Origin: an uncultured Bradyrhizobium sp.
GTDB taxonomy: Bacteria; Pseudomonadota; Alphaproteobacteria; Rhizobiales; Xanthobacteraceae
DNA: 64,000 nt
Assembly (NCBI RefSeq): GCF_936928535.1
Contig: NZ_CAKZHY010000091.1
Span: forward strand, 91,693 to 155,692
Reading direction: 5' to 3'
The first letter of the stretch is position 1. Every line of letters begins with the position of its first letter. Shown here piece after piece: positions 18,601-26,515 of this stretch. The notes below the pieces were generated by a model. It worked only from the letters and a program-made list of their open reading frames with translations. It was not told the origin of the DNA and did not search any database. A program made the translations under genes and the position numbers.

Positions 18601-20837
18601 TTGATGCCGATCAGGGCGGTCGCAGGCGCGACCGGCAGAACGAGCTTGCGCTCGACCGCACGGCCGCCGGTCTCGACCATGCGGATGAAGATCTGCGCTT
18701 CCTGCGGACGGGTCGAGGCGGGCTGCTTGTCCAGCGTCACCGGGAAGGTCGCAACGCCATTGGCGTCGGCCTCGGGCAGGTTCTCCAGTGGCGTGCGCTC
18801 GTTCGAGGTGGTCTGCTCGTCATCGACGCCGAACTGGTAGCCGGCATAGCCCGGGCGCTCGCTCGCGGGCGCGATCAGCATGTCGCCTTCAAGGCTGAGG
18901 CCCGAGGCGGGGGCGCCATAGAGGAAATGGCCGTCCGCCTTAAGCTCTACAGGAGCGTTAGCTTTGATCAGCTTGTCCTTGGCGGACAAATCGAATTCGA
19001 TCCGATCAGGGACGTAATCCTCGACCATGAAGGTGGTCTCGCCGACCGAAGACCCCTTCGGATCGGTGAAGGCGCGCACCCGCCACGTCCCGGTCGGAAC
19101 GGCCGAGTTGAGCGGCACGGACAGCGTGCGGCCGCCGGCGCCCTGGTCAGCCAGCACGGCGCGGCGGAACTCGACGCCATCAGGGCGCTCGATCACCAGG
19201 GTCAGCGGCCCGCCATTGACTGCATTGCCCTGCCCGTCACGCAGCAGCGCCGTCAGATAAACGGTCTCGTTGGAGCGATAGACGCCGCGCTCGGCATAGA
19301 CGAAAGCATCGGCGCCCGCGGGCACGGCGCGACCCGCGACGCCGCGATCGGACAGGTCGAAGGCCGAGGTCTTCAGGCTGAGGAAGGCATAGTCGGCCTT
19401 CTCGGCTGTCACCGTCAGCATCGCCGGCGACAGGCCGCCCTCGCCGCGCGCGAGGCCCGCCTCAAACAGCACATGACCGGCATCGTCGGTCTTGCGTGTC
19501 GCCAAAATCTCATTGTTGCGGGCGACCAGCCGCACCTCGGCTTTGCCGACCGGATCGGTCGAGGCCAGCGAATTGACGAAGACGTGGATGCCGTCATTGC
19601 CGGAATAGGCCGTGACACCGAGATCGGAGACGATGAACCATTGCGTTGCGAGTTGGTAATCGTCGTCGCTGCCCGGCCCCTTGGCCGCAGCCGTCATCAC
19701 ATAGACGCCGGGCTGGAGCTCACCCAGCGCCTGGTCGACCGGGAACGCGGTGATGACGTCCTGGTTCAGTGTCATCGCGGTCGCAAGCTCGCCGGACCAG
19801 ACTTTTACGCCGCGCTCGTCACCGAGATCCGAGAGCTGGTACTTCGACAACGTCTTCTGGAAGTCGCTGTCGACGACCGTGTTGATCAGATTGCGGTCGC
19901 CGATCCTGTAAACGTTGATGTTCACGGCAGGCGTGTTGACGCTGACCACGGGAATGCCGCGTTGGCCGGTTCGTGGCAACACATAGGCGCGGCTGGTGAA
20001 GCGCACGAACGGCTTGCGGTCGCGCACATAGATGTTGAACTCGGCCGATTTCGGCAGGCCTTCCTTGACGGTGGACGGCAGCCCGGCACGCAGATTGATG
20101 TTGTAGCGCTCGCCATGCTTCAGCCCATCGACGCAGAGCTGCTTGCCCTCGGCCGACAGCGCCGGCTTGTCCTGACCGGCGAGCGCGAGGAACGGCGCGA
20201 AATCGGTGCGCTTGGCGAGCTCTTCCGAGAACTGGAAGCAGGCGCGCGGGCTCGCTGAATCCGAGTCCACGGTATAATCGAGCAGACGGAAGCCGTGCTC
20301 GTCGCGCAGCTTTTCGTATTGGCCGCGGACATCGGCGACCTCGCGCATGTCCAGTGACAGCCGCAACGCGTCGAGCGCCGGCCGGAACAGGTGCCGTTCG
20401 GCGAGCGACCTGCCGAGCACCGCAAGCGCATCGGCCTCCTCCCCCTGATTACCCGCGCGCATGTAAGCGATGTAGGCGGCGGTCGAGGCGCGCTCCCAGA
20501 GGAACGTCTGCTCGCTCGAGCTCTTCGGCGTGATCTGGAAGATGACCTTTGCGAGCCGCAGCCAGTTACCGGCATCATCAGGCGTGGTGGCGGCGATCTG
20601 GCCGAGGACCGAGAGCCAGGTGCGGTAATCGTTGCGCCTGAAGGCGGCGTCGGCGTCGGTTTTCAGTGTCGCGTTGGTCTTGGCGACCGGCCCCGCTTCA
20701 CTCTTGATTTGCGCCTCGAGCTTGATCGCGGAATCGGCGAGATCGTCACGCTTGAATGCCTTGTCCGCTGCCTGCGCAGCGCAGAGGCCAAACGCCAGCA
20801 CGGCGCAGAGAGCGACGGCGCGAACCAGACCAATCAT
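15633..20837 (-). CDS. Bacterial alpha-2-macroglobulin (YfhM-like) with thioester
   Basis: Large periplasmic protease-trapping protein, 1734 aa. The signal peptide is residues 1-23 (MIGLVRAVALCAVLAFGLCAAQA), without a clear lipobox at the cleavage site. The MG domains occupy the first two thirds. The thioester motif is C1286-S-E-Q in YPYGCSEQITS, followed by the helical TED domain and a C-terminal receptor-binding-like domain. The ATG at 20837 (GGGAG upstream) was chosen because it starts the signal peptide. Coupled with downstream pbpC, it fits the known role of guarding or repairing the envelope after attack. Confidence 0.92.
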   Translation of the reverse strand: MIGLVRAVALCAVLAFGLCAAQAADKAFKRDDLADSAIKLEAQIKSEAGPVAKTNATLKTDADAAFRRNDYRTWLSVLGQIAATTPDDAGNWLRLAKVIFQITPKSSSEQTFLWERASTAAYIAYMRAGNQGEEADALAVLGRSLAERHLFRPALDALRLSLDMREVADVRGQYEKLRDEHGFRLLDYTVDSDSASPRACFQFSEELAKRTDFAPFLALAGQDKPALSAEGKQLCVDGLKHGERYNINLRAGLPSTVKEGLPKSAEFNIYVRDRKPFVRFTSRAYVLPRTGQRGIPVVSVNTPAVNINVYRIGDRNLINTVVDSDFQKTLSKYQLSDLGDERGVKVWSGELATAMTLNQDVITAFPVDQALGELQPGVYVMTAAAKGPGSDDDYQLATQWFIVSDLGVTAYSGNDGIHVFVNSLASTDPVGKAEVRLVARNNEILATRKTDDAGHVLFEAGLARGEGGLSPAMLTVTAEKADYAFLSLKTSAFDLSDRGVAGRAVPAGADAFVYAERGVYRSNETVYLTALLRDGQGNAVNGGPLTLVIERPDGVEFRRAVLADQGAGGRTLSVPLNSAVPTGTWRVRAFTDPKGSSVGETTFMVEDYVPDRIEFDLSAKDKLIKANAPVELKADGHFLYGAPASGLSLEGDMLIAPASERPGYAGYQFGVDDEQTTSNERTPLENLPEADANGVATFPVTLDKQPASTRPQEAQIFIRMVETGGRAVERKLVLPVAPATALIGIKPLFGDKNVAEGDKAEFDVVFVSPEGKTLPRDGLRYELLKMESRYQWYRQNNYWEYEPVKSTSRVADGDVTIAADKPTRISLAPRPGRYRLDVKSNDADGPVTSVQFDVGWYSDGSADTPDLLETSIDKPQYASGDTMTVSVNVRSAGKLTVNVVGDRLLTTQTIDVKEGTAQVKLPVGKDWGTGAYVVTTLRRPLDAAAQRMPGRAIGLKWFGIDKQARTLQVKLTPPDLIRPNSMLKIPVKLDGLNPGEDAKIVIAAVDVGILNLTNYKPPAPDDYYLGQRQLTAEIRDLYGQLIDGMSGTRGQIKSGGDAGAAELQGSPPAQKPLALYSGIVTVGADGTAEVSFDIPEFAGTARVMAVAWTATKLGRANTDVVIRDPVVLTTTLPRFLLNGDHGTANLEIDNVEGQAGDYVIGVKTGGPVKMTGNPATTVTLAAKQRNSFALALDATAAGQATLDVDIKGPNGLTLARHYTLDVKAATQVLARRSIRTLAKGESLTLTSDMFSDLVPGTGSVSVSASLSTALDAATILKALDRYPYGCSEQITSRAMPLLYVNDLAVGAHLAMDTEVDQRIRDAIERLLARQGSNGSFGLWSAGGDDAWLDAYVTDFLTRAREKGFVVPDILFKNALDRIRNSVVNGNEPEKDGGRDLAYGLYVLARNGAAPIGDLRYLADTKLNNLATPIAKSQLAAALALVGDRNRAERVYGAALDSLAPKPVLEFGRTDYGSQLRDAAALVSLASEGNAPKATLTQAVARVETARGLTPYTSTQENAWLVLAARALAKENLSIEVDGQPVKTALYRSYKADTLSGKPLKITNTGDAPVQAVVSVSGSPVTPEPAASNGFKIERNYFTLDGKPADISKVKQNDRYAVVLKITEAKPEFGHIMVSDYLPAGLEIDNPKLVSSGDSGTLDWIEDGEEPENTEFRDDRFTAAVDRASDSKAVFTVAYVVRVVSPGKYVLPQAYVEDMYNPSRYGRTGTGTVEVRAAK

Positions 20838-21240
20838 GGAAGGACTCCCGGAAATCGCGGACGAGCGCCGCGGCAGCGATAATGTGTGCGGAAAGGTGAC
20901 GGACTCATGGCGATGGAACCAAAGGTGCAAAACGTCGCATTCGCCATGGCAAGGCACGCCCAGAGGGAGACCGATCACGTTACCGCCGCGCACGCCGTCC
21001 TGTGGCGCAGGCAGTATCGGACCAGTCGACCGGCAACCGTGTCCCGGAAGCTGGTCAGCGTTGCCGGCGACGTAATCCGTCGTCCAGTCCGCTGCCGCTC
21101 AACCCGGCACCCTGACACTCCGCCGTTCCGGTTTGTCGCAGCACTGAGGAAAACGGTTCGGTTCAGGCTTGGCGAAAGACCAGATTTTTCATATTGCCAT
21201 GATATATGAACAGCCGGCCCCAAACCGGGCTGACCAGAAC
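20838..21240. other. Intergenic region upstream of the alpha-2-macroglobulin gene
   Basis: About 400 bases, with several overlapping short frames but none with a convincing ribosome site or protein-like composition. It should contain the promoter of the alpha-2-macroglobulin/pbpC operon. No motif was recognised. Confidence 0.5.
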
Positions 21241-21317
21241 GGTCCCGTAGCTCAACTGGATAGAGCATCAGATTTCTACTCTGAGGGTTGCAGGTTCGAT
21301 TCCTGCCGGGATCGCCA
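21241..21317 (+). tRNA. tRNA-Arg(TCT)
   Basis: Full cloverleaf. Acceptor GGTCCCG pairs with CGGGATC, including one G-U pair. The D-arm is GCTC/GAGC, the anticodon stem TCAGA/TCTGA encloses loop TTTCTAC (anticodon TCT), and the T-arm is GCAGG-TTCGATT-CCTGC. The encoded CCA ends at 21317. Confidence 0.96.
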
Positions 21318-21660
21318 GCCTTTCAGCTTGCGGATCAAGACCTTGGCCGCGTTTCGCCTCCGTTCTTCATTGCGATCCGTGATGCGCGGCGTTCCCAACC
21401 CGTCGCAGTGATTTCGGCGGCGTACGCGACATTACAAATCGCTCCACGCGACACGGCAGCAACACGCCACTTCGCTTTCGGTTCGCAGCCGGAGCGCTCC
21501 AACGATCGCTCGTCCTCGGGATGTTGCCTGGAATCATCGTTCGCGAATTGTGGGAGCAAATCCGCCGTGAACTGGCTGAGCGGGCCGGCGTTATCGCTGG
21601 CGGGCCATTCACCGCGCATTCAGCACGTCTGCGCCACCTTGCTCGAAAGGAAGTTAGATC
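21318..21660. other. Intergenic region after tRNA-Arg
   Basis: No gene or integrase is seen directly downstream of the tRNA. The overlapping frames here lack start signals. Confidence 0.5.
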
Positions 21661-22047
21661 ATGATCATGAGCATTGCCGCGGCCACCCTTGCGCTTCTCG
21701 TCGGCTCCCCAGCGCCAATTGACGCTTCACCCGAGATTAACACCGTCCAATACGGCGTGCCGGTCAAACCGCCTCCGTGCGGCAACGGGTGGGACATCAG
21801 CGCTCGCGACGGCATGTGCTATCCAAACGGATACTTGCCCCCGCAAGAGCAGGCCGCGCGACAATACTATTATCGCCGCGGTGGATATGGCCGCTATCCA
21901 GTTCCTTGCGGTAATGGCGCCGACATCGATATTCGAGACGGCCAATGCTACCCGACCGGCACCGTCCCTCCTCAGTTTCAGCAGGGCCGACAAGACTATT
22001 ACGGCGGCGACTACTACGAACCCCGTCCACGCCGCCGCTATTATTGA
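21661..22047 (+). CDS. Small secreted protein with duplicated CGNG-D-RDG-CYP motif
   Basis: 128 aa, function unknown. The N-terminus (MIMSIAAATLALLVGSPAP) is a likely signal peptide. Two copies of a cysteine motif, CGNGWDISARDGMCYPNG (40-57) and CGNGADIDIRDGQCYPTG (81-98), are separated by a Tyr/Arg/Gly-rich linker, and the tail is YYEPRPRRRYY. The paired cysteines suggest two small disulfide modules in the periplasm or on the surface. AAGGAAG lies just upstream of the ATG. Confidence 0.8.
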   Translation: MIMSIAAATLALLVGSPAPIDASPEINTVQYGVPVKPPPCGNGWDISARDGMCYPNGYLPPQEQAARQYYYRRGGYGRYPVPCGNGADIDIRDGQCYPTGTVPPQFQQGRQDYYGGDYYEPRPRRRYY

Positions 22048-22384
22048 AAGGCCCGCCAGCGCGGAGTTACCGGTTCATCCGACACTTACGCCATGACTTC
22101 CAAGTTCCGGCTGTCACCGGATGCGCGCCATCTAGCGGCATAAAAACGCATTCCTCTGTGTTTCATGTCACGAAGGGACCAGCGCCAACTGTTTCTGTGG
22201 CCCGCAATATTCGGTGCCGGCAAAACGAAAGCCGCACGAGCTTCATCGTTAACGCGCCACGTGGCCTTCCATCGCAAATCTGTCGTGTTTCACGAACGCG
22301 TGGGCCGGCTTGCCGCGGGCTTTGAACCCGAAAGGTGTGTCCTATCTAAACGCGGCGAGCCATTGCGCTCAAAAAGGACTTTTG
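22048..22384. other. Intergenic region
   Basis: No supported gene. A 63-aa frame on the minus strand (22086-22277) lacks a ribosome site and recognisable features. Confidence 0.45.
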
Positions 22385-22621
22385 ATGCAGCTGCCCGACT
22401 TGACGAGAATGGGGATCGCCTTTGCCGTGGCACTCATCGCGATGTCGTATCTGGCAATCGACGCCGGCGTCGCAGACGTCAGCTCGGGCACGATCGCAAA
22501 GCGTATCGAAATAGCGCAGGCCTCCATCGCGGATGCCGCGATGAGCCAGCATCAAGTCGCCTCCGCTGTTCAGGCACGGACTCACCGCGGTCATCAGAAG
22601 CCGGCATCAACGGTCGAGTGA
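22385..22621 (+). CDS. Small membrane-anchored hypothetical protein
   Basis: 78 aa, unknown. It has one hydrophobic segment near the N-terminus (MGIAFAVALIAMSYLAI, from residue 9) followed by a polar, Ala-rich tail. The ATG at 22385 follows AAAAGGAC. The upstream in-frame codons to 22310 precede this site and are not needed. Confidence 0.6.
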   Translation: MQLPDLTRMGIAFAVALIAMSYLAIDAGVADVSSGTIAKRIEIAQASIADAAMSQHQVASAVQARTHRGHQKPASTVE

Positions 22622-22722
22622 CCTCGGCCTTGCGCGGCCATCGCTGCCTTGCTCAGCGATGCAACGCACGCGGTGGACGCCGTATTTGTCGGGATGCTCG
22701 ACGGGTGGGAATCAAACGGGCC

Positions 22723-22896
22723 CTAGGGCCGAATGCCATCGGTCGCCGCACTCGGCTCGTCATCGCGACGATCACGCGCAAGCTGATGCCAGGCCAACGC
22801 CAGTTCGATCAGGCGTTGCCGGTCGGAGCCTTCCGACTCCGCGGCGCGCTTCATTGCGGCCTCAGCTTCATGCTGTGGATCGTAATTGGTACACAT
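22723..22896 (-). CDS. Small soluble hypothetical protein
   Basis: 57 aa, unknown function. The sequence MCTNYDPQHEAEAAMKRAAE... continues into a helix with LIELALAWHQLARDRRD. This Ala/Glu-rich helical type, with a W-x-x-L-A-R core, is common among small Bradyrhizobium proteins. The frame is compact and ends at a TAG at 22723. Identification rests on composition only. Confidence 0.6.
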   Translation of the reverse strand: MCTNYDPQHEAEAAMKRAAESEGSDRQRLIELALAWHQLARDRRDDEPSAATDGIRP

Positions 22897-23193
22897 GAGT
22901 GCCGACTCTAACCGCTCGATCGGGACAAGTACGTGGCAATTTCGTCCGTATGATTGCGGAGAACGGGACGTGTTTCCGACGATTTCGGCACGCTCTAATT
23001 GTGGTCCCCATAGAATTGCACTGGCGGTTTCAAACTGCGCGCTAACGCCCCGCTTTGCGCGCTTGTGCTGATCGTACGCACCAAGCGGTGAGGCGCATTC
23101 ATTTGCGCCGATCTGTGAATTGCATCACAGCCGTAGCCCGGCGCATTCGCTAAAAAGCAGCATAGCGCTCCCGCAGAACGCGACCGAGGATCG
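22897..23193. other. Intergenic region
   Basis: About 300 bases in which I see no supported gene. Confidence 0.45.
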
Positions 23194-23358
23194 ATGGCTG
23201 TTCCCCTCATGAGACATGAAGCACAAGCGCCCGCGCCAACGCGCAAGGCCGACCTGCACGGCCTCGCCTTTCTCGCAACCATCGCCATCGTCATGACCGC
23301 GTGGATCGGCGCCCTGGTCTGGGCCGCAATGGCATTCCTGACCTGGCTTGTTTCGTAG
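23194..23358 (+). CDS. Small single-pass membrane protein
   Basis: 54 aa, unknown. A polar N-terminus (MAVPLMRHEAQAPAPTRKADLHG) precedes a long hydrophobic stretch (LAFLATIAIVMTAWIGALVW) that runs to the C-terminus. GAGG lies upstream of the ATG. Confidence 0.6.
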   Translation: MAVPLMRHEAQAPAPTRKADLHGLAFLATIAIVMTAWIGALVWAAMAFLTWLVS

Positions 23359-23371
23359 CGCGGATCGCGCG

Positions 23372-23473
23372 CTAAAACAGGTAGTGCACGATCTGCACGC
23401 CCTTGATGCCCCCGCAAACGATCATGGCCCACAGCGCTAGGCTGATCTGGATCGCATCCAGCATATTTCCCAT
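23372..23473 (-). CDS. 33-aa membrane micropeptide
   Basis: The frame reads MGNMLDAIQISLALWAMIVC followed by GGIKGVQIVHYLF, one amphipathic/hydrophobic helix. Either the ATG at 23473 or the one at 23464 could be the start, and GCGGGG precedes the former. I recall similar proteins of about 30 aa (MLEAIQIALALWAM-type) as frequent in Bradyrhizobium. Function unknown. Confidence 0.55.
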   Translation of the reverse strand: MGNMLDAIQISLALWAMIVCGGIKGVQIVHYLF

Positions 23474-23605
23474 CCCCGCGAATCACCTTCGATTTTTTCT
23501 TTGATCAATCGCGTGAGGGCGTAACGAGCGCTAGTGGAAATTTGAGGCATTTGTTGTGCGCCGCCACAAGGATCCGCCTGCAAAAATACGGGCTGCCGCG
23601 ATTTC

Positions 23606-23641
23606 CGAAAACAAATGAGGCGGGCCTCGGCCCGCCTCATT
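23606..23641 (-). terminator. Rho-independent terminator of the glycine-zipper protein gene
   Basis: A 12-bp perfect stem, AATGAGGCGGGC/GCCCGCCTCATT, has loop CTCG. On the minus strand it is followed by the T-rich TTTGTTTTC, just downstream of the 23664 stop. Confidence 0.85.
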
Positions 23642-23663
23642 CAGTTCAGAATCTCGCTCAAGC

Positions 23664-24446
23664 TCAGTAGCAGGCGCGCGGATCGGCCTGCACATACTGG
23701 CCGCTCGGATAGCGGTAGTAGCAAACACCCTCGGCGATATAGTAGCCGGGACGCGAAGCGGCCGTTGCTCCCGCGATGGCGCCCGTCGCACCACCAATGA
23801 CGGCACCTGCGGCTGCGCCGGAGGCTCTGCCGGAAATCAGTCCGCCGAGCACACCGCCGATGATGGCGCCACCCAGCGCGCTCGCGCCGGGATCGGGGGC
23901 CGGCGGCGGGGGCGGCGGTGGTTCGAAGGCCACGGGCGGACCCGGCGGCGGCGCGTAGGCCACCGGCGCGTCGTCCACATACTCTTCGGAGATATAGGCG
24001 GGCGGGCCGTCCATCCGCTGCGGATAATAGTACCAGACGCCGCCGACGTCCCACCACCAGCCGGGGCGGCCATTGTGGACCTCATGACGCCAACGTCCGC
24101 CCTCCCAGGCCAGATTGCCACGGTAGGCATGTCCACCCCAGTCGCGTGCCGGCGCCGGACCGCGCGCCATGGTGTGGCCGGGTCGAGGGGGCGGCCCGCC
24201 GGCATTGTGCGGACCGGGTCCGGGGGTCACATGGGCCTGACCACCGGGTTGGGGGGCGGGTCGCCCCGCCTGCGGTGGAGGACCTTTGCGCATGGTCTGA
24301 TTGGCGGGCGGCGGGCTACCCGCGCCCTGCCCCGGCTTGACGGAGTCCCTGGGCGGACCTGCGTCCTGCGCCTGCGCGGACAATGCCAGCAGCGACATGG
24401 CCGAAACCACGGGAATGATGATCTTCATGCGGCTGGACGCACTCAT
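23664..24446 (-). CDS. Secreted Pro/Gly-rich glycine-zipper protein
   Basis: 260 aa, unknown role. A signal peptide (MKIIIPVVSAMSLLALSAQA from residue 7) is followed by a Pro/Gly-rich region to about 115. A conserved module WEGGRWRHEVHNGRPGWWWD...VWYYYP comes next, then a glycine-zipper segment (GGAIIGGVLGGLISGRASG) that may insert in the outer membrane. The C-terminal motif is YYIAEGVCYYRYPSGQYVQ...CY. The module order resembles other rhizobial envelope proteins. The start could be the ATG at 24446 or 24428. Confidence 0.82.
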   Translation of the reverse strand: MSASSRMKIIIPVVSAMSLLALSAQAQDAGPPRDSVKPGQGAGSPPPANQTMRKGPPPQAGRPAPQPGGQAHVTPGPGPHNAGGPPPRPGHTMARGPAPARDWGGHAYRGNLAWEGGRWRHEVHNGRPGWWWDVGGVWYYYPQRMDGPPAYISEEYVDDAPVAYAPPPGPPVAFEPPPPPPPAPDPGASALGGAIIGGVLGGLISGRASGAAAGAVIGGATGAIAGATAASRPGYYIAEGVCYYRYPSGQYVQADPRACY

Positions 24447-24614
24447 CGGTGCCTAACCCCCTACTTTCAGAATTTGCCGTGGCCCGCGCAATAGACGATC
24501 GAATCGCAATTGGCTGATGCCGGCTGACATAACTGGCCTGCCAAGGCCGGTCTGTCCCGTTACAAATGTTTAAGATCGCGGCAAATTTTCGTCCGGGCGG
24601 GACGCGAGCCTGGC

Positions 24615-24839
24615 TTAGCGCGCCGGCTCGATCACGTTGCAATTGCGTCGCCCCGACATCACGCATTCCTGCATCTTGCTGGCAGCGGTAAGGTCCCGGG
24701 CAAGCCACAGGCCGACCGCGAGGAGCACGGCAGCAATGATCAGCCCCGCGATCGCGCCGCGACGGCTGTCGCCGGATTGGGGTTTTGGCGGAGCTTTAGG
24801 TGTTTCTGCCGGGTCAGGCTTGGTATCGGCTTCGGACAT
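24615..24839 (-). CDS. Small single-pass membrane protein
   Basis: 74 aa, unknown. A Pro/Lys-rich N-terminus (MSEADTKPDPAETPKAPPKP) precedes one TM helix (GAIAGLIIAAVLLAVGLWL). A short C-terminal part with two cysteines (KMQECVMSGRRNCNVIEPAR) is probably periplasmic. The layout resembles the neighbouring 78-aa protein. Confidence 0.75.
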   Translation of the reverse strand: MSEADTKPDPAETPKAPPKPQSGDSRRGAIAGLIIAAVLLAVGLWLARDLTAASKMQECVMSGRRNCNVIEPAR

Positions 24840-24914
24840 GGAGACCTTGTCGCTCGGTGAGGCCGTTTACCACCTCTGCGACGTCGCGTCACATCCCCGC
24901 GCGGCCTTCGCCGC

Positions 24915-25151
24915 TCACCCCTTGGTCTGCCTCGCCGCTTCCTTGCGCAAGGTCTCGACCGCCGGGATCGCCTGTTGCGCGCGCGGCGCGCAGCTCGTCA
25001 GAATGAACGCGGTTTGGGTGCACTCCCAGGCGGCTCCCAGGACGGTGCTCTCGATGGGCTGCGGACGCGCGGCCAACAGCACCACGCCTGCGACCGCCAC
25101 TGCGGCGACCACGATTGCAAGGGCCTTCAGGCTCCGCCGGAAAAAAATCAT
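24915..25151 (-). CDS. Small single-pass membrane protein
   Basis: 78 aa, unknown. One TM helix (ALAIVVAAVAVAGVVLLAA) lies near a basic N-terminus (MIFFRRSLK). The outer part has two cysteines (WECTQTAFILTSCAP) and a helical, charged end. Its TM-plus-two-cysteine layout matches the neighbour at 24615 and they could be distant paralogues. Confidence 0.7.
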   Translation of the reverse strand: MIFFRRSLKALAIVVAAVAVAGVVLLAARPQPIESTVLGAAWECTQTAFILTSCAPRAQQAIPAVETLRKEAARQTKG

Positions 25152-25409
25152 GCCCGTGCTCCGTCTCGTATGGCGACGCTAGGCGCCGCCGCTGGGTGTC
25201 CTTATGAGGGACATCACAATTCGGCAGTTTTTCCGGGCTACGATGGATCGGCTGGTTCAGCGATTTCGTTGACCTGATCGGCTGCGATTATGGGTGGCTT
25301 CGCGGCGCGTGGCGATGTACACGCTTCTGCGTCGCGTTGCGCCTGCTTGTGCCCAGCCGACGTACCAACAGTCTCCGATGTAGGATTGAAAGCGAGGAAG
25401 GCAAGGCCC

Positions 25410-25757
25410 GTGAGTGGATTTAGGGAACCAGGCTTCACAGACCGGCAGAAGGCGGCGCAGGAAGCGCGCAAGAATCTTCTGAACAAATTCAAGCAGCAGC
25501 CCGGGCCTGATGATCCCGCTGTCGCGGCGAAGCGTGCCGAGCGCGAGGCTCTTGCGGCAAAGCGTGCTGAGGGGAAGGCTGCGCGCGAGGCCGAAAAAGC
25601 CGAGAAGAAGCGCCTCGACGAAGAAACCAAGGCCGCCGAGGCCGCCCGGATCGCCCGCGAAGCGGAAGAAGCCGTTGCCAGGCAGGCCGAGCTCGAAGCC
25701 GAGCAAAAGGCCAAGCGCGACGCCCGCTACGCCGCCCGCAAGGCCAAGCGGAAGTAA
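25410..25757 (+). CDS. DUF6481-type charged coiled-coil protein
   Basis: 115 aa. The N-terminus SGFREPGFTDRQKAAQEARK and the long Ala/Lys/Glu helix match what I recall of the DUF6481 family, function unknown. The GTG start at 25410 is preceded by GAGGAAGG. An in-frame ATG at 25290 would add a cysteine-rich stretch unlike the family. The C-terminus is strongly basic (ARYAARKAKRK), suggesting nucleic-acid or ribosome association. Confidence 0.75.
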   Translation: MSGFREPGFTDRQKAAQEARKNLLNKFKQQPGPDDPAVAAKRAEREALAAKRAEGKAAREAEKAEKKRLDEETKAAEAARIAREAEEAVARQAELEAEQKAKRDARYAARKAKRK

Positions 25758-25768
25758 GCTTCAACAAA

Positions 25769-25817
25769 ATTTGACCTGGAGCCCGGGCGCTTGGAGCGCA
25801 TGCGCTTCAGGTCAAAT
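25769..25817. repeat. Inverted repeat after the DUF6481 gene
   Basis: ATTTGACCTGGAGC (25769-25782) and GCTTCAGGTCAAAT (25804-25817) form a 14-bp stem with one G-T pair around a GC-rich loop. No long T-run follows, so it is either a weak terminator or an element end. Confidence 0.55.
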
Positions 25818-25879
25818 CATGCCGGACCAGCCGCGAACGCCGCGACGACGGGCCGTGGATCGGCAAGACGGATGCAGCG

Positions 25880-25914
25880 CATGCCGGGCTCGCCTCGTTC
25901 GAGGCGGCCGGCAT
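25880..25914 (-). terminator. Hairpin downstream of the MXKDX gene
   Basis: CATGCCGG-G-CTCGCCTC, loop GTTC, GAGGCGG-CCGGCATG forms a long, slightly interrupted stem 13 bp after the stop at 25927 on the minus strand. It lacks a strong T-run. Confidence 0.45.
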
Positions 25915-25926
25915 GACGGCGGGAGA

Positions 25927-26169
25927 TCAGTTCTTCTTCATCATCCCATCGTCTTTCTTCATGCCATCCTTCGACATCGTGTCCTTCTTCATGCCGTCGT
26001 CCTTGGACATGTGATCCTTCTTCATGCCGTCCTTGGACATCGTGTCCTTTTTCATCATGCCGTCGTCCTTGCCCATCTTGTCCTGGGCAAAGGCGGCCGG
26101 CGACAGCGCCAGGCCAAGTGAGAGAGCGGCAGCCGAGACGCCGAGCACGATGCGGGTGCGAATGGTCAT
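25927..26169 (-). CDS. Pentapeptide MXKDX repeat secreted protein
   Basis: 80 aa. The signal peptide is MTIRTRIVLGVSAAALSLGL...AFA, cleaved before QDKMGKDD. The mature part is made only of Met-Lys-Lys-Asp/Met-Ser-Lys-Asp type repeats, matching the MXKDX pentapeptide-repeat family. No reaction is known. The Met- and Asp-rich composition suggests metal binding. The ATG at 26169 starts the signal peptide. The frame extends upstream to 26223 without support. Confidence 0.85.
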   Translation of the reverse strand: MTIRTRIVLGVSAAALSLGLALSPAAFAQDKMGKDDGMMKKDTMSKDGMKKDHMSKDDGMKKDTMSKDGMKKDDGMMKKN

Positions 26170-26515
26170 GAGAAATATTCCCTTCGAGATGGTGTTGTGT
26201 ATGCGACAGGTGCCGCTACTCAATCTCGACGGATCGACACGCCTGCTTGTTACGCGACGTTGCGAACTTTTTTGCGTAAGCCGCAGGGCGCTGGCGCGAT
26301 CGCTCCTTGGCCAAAAGCGTTAACGACCGAAACGCGAGGGTTCGGCGAGTGCAGCGCAGCAAGACGAATGCTTGCCGCCGCCTTCGATCTCGAACTATCA
26401 GATGAGAGAAGCGCGGGTGAAAGACCGGCTAGGATGGGCCTCCGCGCCGGTCTCAAGACCCGCCCAGATCACGTTACAGAAGAACCGTTCAAAGAAACTG
26501 TCCAAGGGGATACAC

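Noticed and set aside
22086..22277. 63-aa minus-strand frame
   Set aside because: No start signal and no family resemblance.
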